NCBI GenBank assembly: GCA_964030475.1
Contig: CAXIPT010000001.1
Span: forward strand, 22,660,776-22,724,775
DNA: 64,000 nucleotides
Direction: 5' to 3'
Origin: Tethya wilhelma
Lineage: Eukaryota > Porifera > Demospongiae > Tethyida > Tethyidae
Shown here: positions 23,490 through 33,152 of the stretch, piece by piece
Layout of the letters: each line of letters begins with the position of its first letter
How positions within the stretch are numbered: the first letter of the stretch is position 1
Notes under the pieces: model-generated
Told to the model about the DNA's origin: nothing
What the model saw: only the letters and a program-made list of their open reading frames with translations
Database searches by the model: none
Position numbers and translations under genes: made by a program

Positions 23490-24150
23490 GTTATGTTAAT
23501 GTTTTGATTAAGTTTGTTTTTCTTCTTGTCGGGATGCTTCAATTTTCTTAATTTTGTTGTCAAAGTGTTCTTTAGTTATTCGTTAATACATAGACAAAAA
23601 TTTTATCTTGGGCCGATAACGGGCTTCAGTAAAAAGTGGTAATTTACTAGATCAGGTCCAGAAAATTGGATAAATAAGCACATACTTTATTGGTAATATG
23701 AACTAGTAAATCAGTGACCTAATTAAGCAAGTAAATCGCCACTTTATACTAGAACCCATTATTGACCCAAAATAAAATTTTATTTACGTAGGAATGACTA
23801 AACAACATTTTGACAAATAATTATGAAAATTGATGGAGGAAGTACAACCAACTCAATCAAGATGTTGCCCTAACCTTTGACCTTACTTGATTGCCAAATC
23901 TTAATTTTTGTTGTTTAGTCATTCCTTAATACGTAGAATAAATTTTATCTTGGGTCGATAATGAGTTCCATTATACAGTGGCAATTTACTTGTCTCGATC
24001 TGCCACATTTTACTGGAGTCCATTATCGGCCCAAGATAAAATTTGTCTATGTATTAACGGATGACTAAAGAACACTTTGAAAAAAAATTAAGAAAATTGA
24101 AGCATCCCGAGAGGAAGAAAAACAAACTTAATCAAACTTAATTAGCTCGC
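23490..24150. repeat. Four-armed foldback element
   Basis: The outer arms (about 23500-23640 and 24000-24140) are inverted copies, for example GATGCTTCAATTTTCTTAAT against its complement near 24085-24104, and ACATAGACAAAAATTTTATC against the complement near 24030. Inside, a second diverged pair (23745-23815 and 23905-23980) repeats the same sequence, so one arm unit is present four times in alternating orientation. No coding capacity. Confidence 0.75.
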
Positions 24151-24200
24151 TAACCACTGTAACAGTAGCTACACAACTCAACCTTTCTTCATGTAACAAA

Positions 24201-24285
24201 TTACTTATTGCATGGGTTTTTCTCATGCCACACAGATTTATTGACACAGTAGTGCCAAGCACTCGAGCCCATGCAATAAGTAATA
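24201..24285. repeat. 85 bp inverted-repeat insertion
   Basis: TTACTTATTGCATGGG and its exact complement CCCATGCAATAAGTAA bound about 55 bases. It abuts the left edge of the duplicated helicase segment, where the other copy of that segment has family B sequence instead. Confidence 0.6.
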
Positions 24286-24378
24286 CTTACAGTGACAGCT
24301 ATATGCAGACCTATAGAGAAAGTACATGAACTGACGAGACTGCAAGCAAAATCAGTGACTATACAGTTTCAAAAGAAG

Positions 24379-24528
24379 TCACATGATCTTTGCGACCTTC
24401 CACCTCCACCCTTTCCTTCTTGTCGGAAACCCTCCACCCATTCCTCTGAGACTTTCTCTATCTCTAGCTTTCTTCTCTTACCAAGCTTCATAATGCTCCA
24501 CCATGCTGATAACCTCTTTAGGAACAAC
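24379..24528 (-). pseudogene. Last exon of a DDX43-like DEAD-box RNA helicase, duplicate 1
   Basis: After an acceptor (CTGCAG) the minus strand reads VVPKEVISMVEHYEAW, then a TAA, then in the same frame EKKARDRESLRGMGGGFP and a stop after KIM. This resembles the C-terminus of the KH-domain helicase DDX43, in which the last helicase motif region is followed by a PEELVSMAERF-like helix and a charged tail. It is one half of a segmental duplication (about 24285-25035 with about 28292-29050). Differences between the copies are mostly silent in this frame. The preceding exon is not found here, so it is a fragment. Confidence 0.5.
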
Positions 24529-25035
24529 CTGCAGGTGTAGATTTAGTGAATTATATGTCAAGGCCTTAGGGCATAGCCAACAAGAAGGAGTGGGGGAAAG
24601 GCATAACAAATAATTATTGTCTTACTAGTTTCAGCATATCTAACCGAGAATGGAATCAAAAAAGGCAAAGAAATGCTCACTGAAAGTGATGTAAATAAAT
24701 GCCTCTATAGCCATCCAAAGATGGACAAACTGGTCATAAGAGCTTGGGTAAAGTTGCTGATCTTAGTCGAAACAGTAAGTCATTTTCACCTAACCAAATT
24801 TTCACTAGTGCTCTATATTGGAAGCCATATCTCTGCACTCAATGGTTGTCATGACAACATCTGTGGTGAGGTTATAGTGTTTTGGCCTTGATCCATTTTG
24901 GTTTAAAATACTATGAGTACATACATATAAATCCCACCTATGTGAAAATGGTGGTTATTGCTCACAACTCCGGCCTCCCTCTGGAAAAATAACATGATGG
25001 TTATGGTTTTCGTAAGTGAGTTTCTGGTTGGGTAT

Positions 25036-26395
25036 TAGTCATTATTAAATTATATTCTTGTTCACCAACCCAGTATATGCAGATTGAAAATATCAAACTT
25101 TAATTCTGCCAACGTTTCGGTAACAATGCCACCATCAGGGCAAATAATGAGAAAACATGCATGAAATCAACAGTTTTTATCAATGTTCAATGTTCACACA
25201 CGCTCAGTGGAGGCATGTGACGTCACCTCTCCAGAGTGGGCGTGGCTCCAGCTCGAGTTGCAGTTAGTGTCTTGATTGTGATGTTGGTGACCAGGGCGGG
25301 GCTTCATGACACACACACACAAAAATGACTACCATAATCCTCGTGCACGTGCCGAGGCCTAACAAGAAGACAACATGTAGTTACTTCATCTTTGTCTATA
25401 GTTCTTACACACCAGTTACAAATAAGCATCAGTAAACAGAAAAAGTCATGTTTACAAAGTCAAGGTTTATATGTACACAAAAAATCATGAAAAATAAGGC
25501 TTAGCTGATGTCTGTGTGGGCATAGAGTACCACGCACTAAAGGCATACATCCCTCAGTATACAATATACTACCATCAAACATAATAAAGTCACCATGGTG
25601 CTGAACCCTCACCATGGCAATGGTGATCTTTCAATATATTATCAGTGATGCATAATATGGTAGTAGTTCATTTGTGAGCAGGTTGTCTTGGGAACTAGTA
25701 TTACTAAGTGCCTCAGCCAACACTAACGGCATGTACAGCAGCAATCACAACATGACAGCCATAGCCAACCAAGGAGATATCAAACCACAGCTTATAAGGA
25801 TCAAAGTACACACACTAGGGAGCTACAGTACACAATATGAAGCAATAATAGTACAATGGCATGCCTAGTACAATAAAAATTACGTACAATGTGTAGTTAA
25901 AGTTGGTCAACATATGATTTAAACCAGTTATCAAAAGATATATAATTTGTAATAAAATAATGAGTGGTCTCTTTAGAGACATCTACAAAACTAACATTTA
26001 CCTTTTTACATAAATTATGAGGCATGAATGCTTCATCTTCATAAAATCTCAAGTATAAGAAGTATTAAATGTAGCTCAAATTTTATTAACAAAAGCACCA
26101 ATCCTCGGCACCACTCTAGCAGAATGCAGAGATATATATCTTTAATCTTTCAATGTTTCAAGTGGGGGCTATAGTACATAATATATGTAATTTGTAGACA
26201 GCTAAGTGAAAAAGTAAGCATGATTAAGTATTCACAAAATAAGAAACATATGACAACAAAACCTCCAAACCAATACACATGCATGTAATATAACAGCCGA
26301 TGTATTTAGAAACAGGCACACAAAATTTTTTTTATAAACTGTCAAAAGAAAGTCATATAATACCAAAATTAAATTAAAAAATTAACACAAGATTA
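25036..26395. other. Unassigned, with retroelement-like scraps
   Basis: No gene. On the minus strand, 25110-25145 reads GCCCTGATGGTGGCATTG then ACCGAAACGTTGGC, a signature I associate with the 3' regions of some retroelements. 25325-25365 carries the ACTACCATAATCCTC-CGAGGC repeat also seen at 61268-61320. 25740-25870 resembles 33260-33370, suggesting an old duplication around the receptor-like copies. Confidence 0.35.
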
Positions 26396-26680
26396 TACCG
26401 TATAGCGGAAAATTTTTGCTGGTGCAAAATTTCGTATAAATCGTTAAAATGCAGCTCCTCAAACTTTGCGGTGTGCGTATAAAACTTATCTTCTTGTTAC
26501 AATTGGGCTGCTTGCTGGAAGAAAAATTTTTTCATAGTTAATAAATTTCATATACACAGTGCTTGCTTGTATTGCGCATATTATACAGAAGTTAAATTTT
26601 CTCACATTTTAATTTTTTATTGCAATGGCATACAAAAGTGCGAAAATTTCCAACATACAAATATTTCCTGCTATACGGTA
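26396..26680. mobile_element. CCGTATAGC-family MITE, 285 bp
   Basis: Ends TACCGTATAGCGGAAAAT and the complement of TACCGTATAGCAGGAAAT, flanked by TA. Inside, CTGGTGCAAAATTTCGTATA is shared with the fragment at 11998-12064. Partial copies also at 31642-31740 and 33395-33487. Non-coding. Confidence 0.75.
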
Positions 26681-26779
26681 TACTGTTGCTGTTTTACATA
26701 TTGTACACAATTATGTCACAAGCTATGAGTCTTGACTATAAATATTTGATAATCTATTATACTTTCAGTACATTGTACC

Positions 26780-27225
26780 CTATTGTCCAGGTGGGACTAG
26801 GGGAGGATATTCATCACTGTGTCCAAACCGGTATGGCAGTGCCTCCACTGGCTCTAATTCTGAATAAGAGGATTTAAGTTTGTCCTTGAGAGTAAGAAAC
26901 ATTGACTTGAACCAATTCTGAACACATTTTGGGACAATAAGGTAAAGCACAAGTCCTATTCCATAAACAATTGGTACAGAGACCAATGGTATAACAACAG
27001 CATAACGAATGAAGGGTATGCTCCTCGAGGCAACAACTTCTACATATTGAAAATTGGTTAGGACCATAAACACCAAACTCAATGTTGTAGAATACAGCAG
27101 ATCTACGAATGTGTGTAAGGCTGACTTGTATGGCCTCAAAGTAGCAATTAATACAGTAACTGCAGCAAATGCTATTCCAAACAGGAGGAAGTACACTGGT
27201 CCAGTTGTAATAGCAATTAAAAATT
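26780..27225 (-). pseudogene. Receptor-like C-terminal membrane region, copy 2
   Basis: One frame of about 149 codons reads FLIAITTGPVYFLLFGIAFA, then four to five further hydrophobic segments, then WFKSMFLTLKDKLKSSYSEL and a tail RFGHSDEYPPLVPPGQ-stop. The frame is intact to the stop, but the 5' side stops at the single N at 27226, beyond which unrelated family B sequence begins. The upstream part is therefore missing or was lost in assembly. It is close in sequence to copy 3 (32496-32993). Confidence 0.6.
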
Positions 27226-27226
27226 N

Positions 27227-27846
27227 CTTGTTCATTCACTTTTTTCAACACTACAGTGGGGAGACTGTTAGAGACTGGTAAGTCCCTACAAAAAGCTTGA
27301 GTAAGAGCTACGTGCACTTCAGTATGCTAGAGGGAGCTAATGCGCATGCGTATATAATGCCACGTGCAAAGATAATGAATGACCTTTGAACTCTACCTAC
27401 AAAGATGGCTGCATTGTAGTATATGAATTTATATGCTAAGTTTTAAAGCTTTCTAGTTTTTGTTTAGGCCTATTTATGATGAAAACGAGTATCAAGGAAT
27501 GTAGTACCTATGAAAAGAATTTACTTTGTGCTGTCAAAGTTGGCTCAACACATTCTGGTTCTCTGGAAATCCTTTTCAAGTAAGTCAGTTAGGAAGTAAG
27601 TAAGTAAGTACGTAAGTTAGATGAACAAAAAATGGCACTATGGTGGCTTCCCACTAGCGCTCTCTACGAGTGCTTCGGAAAGTTTTTGTGAGTTTTAAGA
27701 CTTGCATGCAGTTGGTAATCTGTCAGTGAGAGCTTCTGAGCAACTTTGAAGGTCTAGTTTTGTTTGACTAAATTTTTATGGTGGCCAACATTTTGTATTG
27801 TGTCTATGGGATAGTCGACCCATTCCTACTATACGTACTACCGTAC
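27227..27846 (+). repeat. Family B element, right half (copy 2)
   Basis: Aligns over its length with 44297-44867: CTTGTTCATTCACTTTTTTC, the GCGCATGCG block, AAAGTTGGCTCAA, AAGTCAGTTAGGAAG, and the end block CCCATTCCTACTATACGTAC. The terminal hairpin is cut at 27846 by another element and resumes at 28285. The left half is absent at the N (27226). Confidence 0.75.
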
Positions 27847-28284
27847 CAAGAGTAAATAAGGGGAGGAGAGTGTCGAACGGCGCATACTCGTGTAGAAACA
27901 CTGTGTACAAAGTAACATGACCTGCACGTGAGTAAACCTACGTAAATGGGGCGTGGCCACACACTTTACGTCATCAAGAGCGTTGAAAAAACGAGCAAAT
28001 AAACTAAGCTGCTCGTAGATTTCCAAGTCCAAGCGAGCTTACTTACGGAGGACCTAACAAATCTGAGTGAAAAAGCAAACAGCCAGCTTCAAGAAGGCCA
28101 GAAAGGACCAAAATTTTACGTAAGTGCGTGGCCACGTCTCGTATACGACATCAGTGTAGAAATTTACTAGTAGATTACAGATAGATATACGTTGTTTAGT
28201 CACGTGCAGGTCATGTTACTTTGTACACAGTGTTTCTACACGAGTATGCGCCGTTCGACACTCTCCTCCCCTTATTTACTCTTG
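27847..28284. mobile_element. 438 bp element with 83 bp perfect terminal repeats
   Basis: The first 83 bases (starting CAAGAGTAAATAAGGGGAGG) and the last 83 are exact reverse complements. Both sides carry the seven-base duplication ACCGTAC (27840-27846 and 28285-28291). The host sequence is the terminal hairpin of a family B element, which reconnects when the insert is removed. The interior (about 270 bases) contains no clear protein. Perfect arms and an exact duplication point to recent insertion; the superfamily is unknown (hAT normally makes 8 bp). Confidence 0.85.
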
Positions 28285-28392
28285 ACCGTACGTATGATAC
28301 TTACAGTGACAGTTATTTGCAGACCTATAGAGAAAGTACATGAACTGACGAGACTGCAAGCAAAATCAGTGACTATACAGTTTCAAAAGAAG

Positions 28393-28542
28393 TCACATGA
28401 TCTTTGCGACCTTCCACCTCCACCCTTCCCTTCTTGTCGGAAATCCTCCACCCATTCCTCTGAGGCTTTCTCTATCTCTAGCTTTCTTCTCTTACCAAGC
28501 TTCATAATGCTCCGCCATACTGATAAGCTCTTTAGGAACAAC
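28393..28542 (-). pseudogene. Last exon of a DDX43-like RNA helicase, duplicate 2
   Basis: Same exon as 24379-24528: VVPKELISMAEHYEAW, TAA, then EKKARDRESLRGMGGGFP to a stop. In this copy the penultimate coding exon lies upstream at 30383-30296, so exon order is correct for the minus strand. The TAA after EAW is shared by both copies; it either ends the protein or is a nonsense change that predates the duplication. Confidence 0.5.
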
Positions 28543-29050
28543 CTGCAGGTGTAGATTTAGTGAATTATAATGTCAAGGGCATAGCCAATAAGAAGGAATG
28601 GGGGGAAGGTATAACAAATATTGTCTTACAAGTTTCAGCACATCTAACCGAAAATGGAATCAAAAAGTCAAAGAAATGCTCCCTGAAAGTGATGTAAATA
28701 AATGCCTCTAGCCATCCAAACTCCTCAGTGCATAAGATGGACAAACTGGTCATAAGAGCTTGGGTAAAGTTGCTGACCTTAGTTGAAACAGTAAGCCATT
28801 TCACCTAACCAAATTTTCACTAGTGCTCTATATTGGAAGCCATATCTCTGCACTCAATGGTTGTCATGACAACATCTGTTGTGAGGTTATATTGTTTTGG
28901 CCTTTATTAATGATACATTTTAGTTTAAAATGCTATGCTTAAGAGTTATTAGTGCATACATATAAATCCCACCTATATGAAAATGGTGGTTATTGCTCAT
29001 AACTCCCTCCCTCTGGAAAAATAACAGGATGGTTATGGTCCATAACTCCC

Positions 29051-30295
29051 TCCCTCAGGGTATGAAGTACATCAAATGTTAGTACAATGACCAATAAGAA
29101 TGCAGATTTACTCAACAGCAGGAACTAATTTTCATATTGTTTCTAGATGTCTAATTTGCATATTCATTCTAAGATGACTTGCTAACTTGAATGTTGTTTC
29201 CAAGAGAAAGAAATTTTTAATACAAGCTACAATGTAACATTGCCGTGCATACAGTAAAGAAATTACTGTTCAGTCATGGGTAATGAGTGGGTTGGGTTTA
29301 AAAACACAATTAAGTTGAATCTTGAACTATATACCCCAAAAGACTGACAGACAAAATATGAAGCAATGTCAAGTTTTAGCATCTACCACTTCTGTAAGAG
29401 AGTTTAGTATTTTCTGTTAATTGCTTAGGCTTAGCGTAGGCTACTAAAAACCAAAACACTGTTATTCTGAAATAAGCAGCGTTTAGTTTGTTTACTGAGT
29501 TTTCTGGATACGTTGAATTTCTTGTGTAGTTCGAATGCTCTTTCTAGACAAAGGAGGAGAACTCTGAGGATTGTAGAAACCAGGTAGAGTGGCAGATAAG
29601 AAACTCACTATATTTTTGCTTCTGCTTCTTTCTAAATGAATGTAATGACTGAAAACTGAGTAGAGCTGTTACTAATGAACCTGAAGTATGTCAAAAAAAT
29701 GTGACAAATCCAAAATGGGATACATAACAGTTAATACACAGTAGATTGGGAGTTATGGCAACGTAAATGTCCTCGCCTGAGGGCAAACAACATGACCCAT
29801 TATACTCTATAGACTGTATGCACTCAAACAGCTCAAAAGTGGAAAGAAACAAGCAACAAGTCTAAGCACTGGGATACATGCATTTTAGAACATACCTACT
29901 GACGGGCGTTATCGAAATACACTCGGTAATATTGGTAAACACTCAGGCTCTAGCTCCCCTCAGGTTTACTCAATATAACTGTGTATTTCCAATAACATCC
30001 TACAGTGTAGTTTTGACTTGCGCAAGAGTTTAGTCAACTTTGGCAGTTTATGTGCTAAACTTGCACACTTGAAACAGAGAACAAATATTATCTACAAGGG
30101 AAAGCAACACTAACATTTTTTCAGAGTCTTGAACAGCACCCAGGGTAATGTAAAGGCCAAAACCAAGGGAAATAATTATATAATGTACATATTGCCCTCA
30201 GTTTTCCTGTAGCTCACATTTCTTCACGTTATACACACTGCGACAAATGTGTTAATGGCATGGCTTCCTAGGATACAAGCACATAAAGAATATAC
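29051..30295. other. Intron-like or unassigned sequence with a hairpin
   Basis: Lies between two helicase exons, so it may be intron. A hairpin of about 90 bases occurs at 29907-29996: GTTATCGAAATACACTCGG against GTGTATTTCCAATAAC, and GGTAAACACTCAGG against CCTCAGGTTTACT. Confidence 0.4.
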
Positions 30296-30383
30296 CTGAT
30301 TGGAGTCAGCTAGTATATCACAGAGCTCTCTGGCACACTTCCAATCTTCTCTTGTGATAAATGACAGTGCCTTACCACGGCTC
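30296..30383 (-). pseudogene. Penultimate exon of the DDX43-like helicase
   Basis: Acceptor CTCTCTCAG and donor GTATAT bound 88 bases reading SRGKALSFITREDWKCAREL then CDILADSNQ. This is the end of helicase domain 2, just after the HRxGRxGR motif in DEAD-box proteins, and its phase (one leading base) fits a preceding glycine codon. The exon with that motif was not found upstream, where a Crypton-like relic begins instead. ATP-dependent RNA unwinding is the known family role; this locus is a partial copy. Confidence 0.55.
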
Positions 30384-30775
30384 CTGAGAGAGTGAGAAAC
30401 AGAGGTATGACAATTAATACTGGCAATCAGCAAGTATATAATAGTACTAATGTAATAAACTACAGGTACACATCCTTGCTCAGCATGTATGCCTTTTGCC
30501 ACTAAAAAATTGTGAGTGGGTGTCCAGAAAACCAATTACAGATGCAGAAAATGAAAATGTCTACTCCTTATGGTTAACGTGTACAAAAAGTTGCATTCCG
30601 TGTATATGATATGAAAAATTAATGAGTGATATAACTGGCTTGTACCATGGGCCAATCAGATTGCCACATGAATAGGTACACTTGAGGACAACAGCTAACC
30701 TCAGTTACAGTTCACAAAAGTATCAAAAGTGTGATAAGAGACGAACTGGACAATATCTTGTCACAAGTGGACCCA

Positions 30776-31640
30776 AGGCTTCTACTGCCTCTAGAAAACT
30801 GTGATAATAATTAGCATGCTAATGACCACTACCCGTGCATCAATTGCTTCCTCTTCGCGTGCTACTCTCGAAGAAACTCCTCTAAATCAGCCACACCTAT
30901 CAACCTCAACTAGCATTGGTGTCAAACCAGAAGATTCTAAGAAAGTGCTGTTCCTAAAAACACACTATTTGGGCTACGAATGTCTGGTAACAATGGACTA
31001 GTCATAGATGAAGCGTATGCCAGTCATACACAGATTGATCAACTCATTTGCTCATTTCTGACCTATATCAAATGGATTATTGGCTTAGCAAGTTTGTGTT
31101 AGAGGCAAGGAAAGAAACTGAAGAGCATTATCCATGGCACACATTATAGGATCTGTGTAGGTTTACTAAGATTCATTGGAGCCAAAAGATTAGACCACAA
31201 ATCAAGGATCACAAAGTTTAATTGCTGGATTCTAAAAAACACTTTACAGTGAGATGAAATGTTTGAGTGCACTTCAGTGTGGAGCTAAAAAGAAACTAGC
31301 TGAGCCAATCACTGCTAGTGAGGAGAGTTTACTGTAGGACAAAGGCATATACTTTGAGACAGCAGCTCTCAGATTTTTCTTGACACATTGCTGTATCTTT
31401 GTGGCTACCATTTTCTTTACATACTGTAAAGGAACACAGTAGTCTTCAGTTGTTGTGCATGGTATTTAAATGCACCTATTGGACACAACACACTCTCCAA
31501 AATGGTTTGTAGACTGTGTGAAAATGCTGGAATTTCGATAAAACAAACCATTCACTTCGAGCAACCACTGCTACACGATTGTTCCAAAGTGGAGTCTCAT
31601 ACTGGCCATATATACGAGCATTGATGGAGTTAGGTCATAT
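30776..31640 (+). pseudogene. Crypton-type / DUF3504 tyrosine recombinase relic
   Basis: Plus-strand pieces in three frames: YWLSKFVLEARKETEEHYPW, FIGAKRLDHKSRITKF, MKCLSALQCGAKKKLAEPIT followed by ASEESLL, LRFFLTHCCIFVATIFFTYC, APIGHNTLSKMVCRLCENAG, and NHSLRATTATRLFQSGVSYW. The order and the last motif match the DUF3504 domain found in ZMYM/QRICH1-like proteins and Crypton elements, whose HxxR box is HSLR here. Stops and frameshifts occur throughout. The 5' part (from 30801) is serine/threonine-rich and unassigned. The known role is strand exchange in element mobility, or a domesticated nuclear function. Confidence 0.6.
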
Positions 31641-32495
31641 ATACCGTATAGCACAAAATATTGGTGGGAATAAAATTTGGCAAATTGTCAAAAATTTCAT
31701 GATTGGCAGACTTCATTTTGGCGTTAGTACACGTGGCAATACACAAATTCCGTCTGTGCATGCGCAAAAATGAATGTTTTGTGGATTAAATTAATATGAT
31801 TCAAATCATTATCTAAACAGTGTGGAATAAACAGTGATTCTGTAAGTTAGTTGAAAATGGACAGAATTATAACGATTGACAATAATATTGAATGTAATAC
31901 AGAACCAAAATATTTAGTTTCAGTACATTGTATACCCTATTGTCCTGGTAAAGAAACGTGAATCAATAAAGTTGCTAGTTAGAGTACACAGTGAAAACCA
32001 AGCTAAAACATCTATAACAAAGTGATCCACTCAAACGTTCTTAGGTACAGGACATTATGAACCAGGCTGTACACAGGTAAGGGCAGTGAAGTTTTCTCGG
32101 ACTAATTGCACTGAGTCTCGTGCTTTGTGTAAGGAGTAATTAACTAAAGAATCTTCACACCTAACATGGTATCAGGAAAATATACAATAAATCAAACAAA
32201 AATCAAGTGGTATAATAAAATCACCAACACTTTCAAATTCAGACAGACTATAAAACACTGTAAAGTTCAAGTAGGAATGACATACTCCTACTAACATACG
32301 TATGTTGAAAAAATGGTTTTTCACTATAAAGACAAGATTATAATATAAATTAATACTCTGTCGTATACCATTAGAGTGTTTATATACTCAGGTATATAAA
32401 ACTAATGTACAAGTATAACAAACCAGAGTGATAATAAACTAAGGTTTATTTTGATATTCTGCAAAGTAAAATTAATAGTTTCAGTACATTGTACC
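31641..32495. other. CCGTATAGC fragment, then unassigned
   Basis: 31642-31740 is a one-ended copy of the CCGTATAGC repeat (ACCGTATAGCACAAAATATT). The remainder is AT-rich with no recognised feature. Confidence 0.4.
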
Positions 32496-32993
32496 CTATT
32501 GTCTTGGTGGTACTAGGGGAGGATATTCATCACTGTGTTCAAACCGGTATGGCAGTGTCTCCACTGGTTCTAATTCTGAATAAAAGGCTTTAAGTTTGTC
32601 CTTGAGAGTAAGAAACATCGATATGCACCAATTATGAAACCGTTTTGGAACAACAAGAAAAACAAAAAGTCCAAGAGCATAAACAATTGGTACAGACAAG
32701 ACTGGCACAAAAACACCATAACAAATGAAGGATATACTCTTTGAGGCAACAACTTCTAGATAACGAAAATTGGCCATGCCCATTAGCACAATACTCAATG
32801 TTATCAAAAACATCAGATCTGCAAATGTGTGCCAAGCTGACTTATACGACCTTACAGTAGCAACCAAAACAGCAACTGCAGCAAATGTTATTCCAGAGAG
32901 AAGAAAGTATACTGGGCCAGTTGTAAACAAAATAAGAAATTGATTAATAACTCTCAGACACAAGTAGAGAGCAGAAAAGTAGCGGCAGTCTCG
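32496..32993 (-). pseudogene. Receptor-like C-terminal membrane region, copy 3
   Basis: One frame reads RDCRYFSALYLCLRVINQFL, ILFTTGPVYFLLSGITFAAV, several more membrane segments, SMFLTLKDKLKAFYSELEPV and the tail RFEHSDEYPPLVPPRQ-stop. It is about 80 percent like copy 2 by eye. It ends on its 5' side at the single N (32994), where a family A terminus follows directly. The tail motif HSDEYPPL may be a sorting or docking signal, since it is the most conserved part of all three copies. Confidence 0.6.
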
Positions 32994-32994
32994 N

Positions 32995-33152
32995 ATGTTT
33001 TTGGGCTTGTTAGAAAGAGAATGAACTAAATAGTAGCTTGAGAAGCCATTTAGTGCGAAGCGCCCGGTTTTTGCAGAGTTATTCGCGTGAATATTTGTAT
33101 TGTGCTAATGGGCCATCCGTGCCATTCCTATGTACCCAGTACTACCGTACTG
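32995..33152 (+). repeat. Family A terminal fragment, copy 5
   Basis: ATGTTTTTGGGCTTGTTAGA through the intact terminal hairpin (33131-33150). It begins exactly at the N. Confidence 0.8.

Noticed and set aside
24201..24285. CRISPR-like alternation of short repeats
   Set aside because: It is a single inverted pair, not direct repeats with spacers, and the genome is eukaryotic.
28565..28804. Minus-strand frame FTQALMTSLSILCTEEFGWL as a helicase exon
   Set aside because: The duplicate at about 24.7 kb has a frame-shifting length difference here, and the splice phase does not fit the flanking DDX43-like exons; more likely intron.
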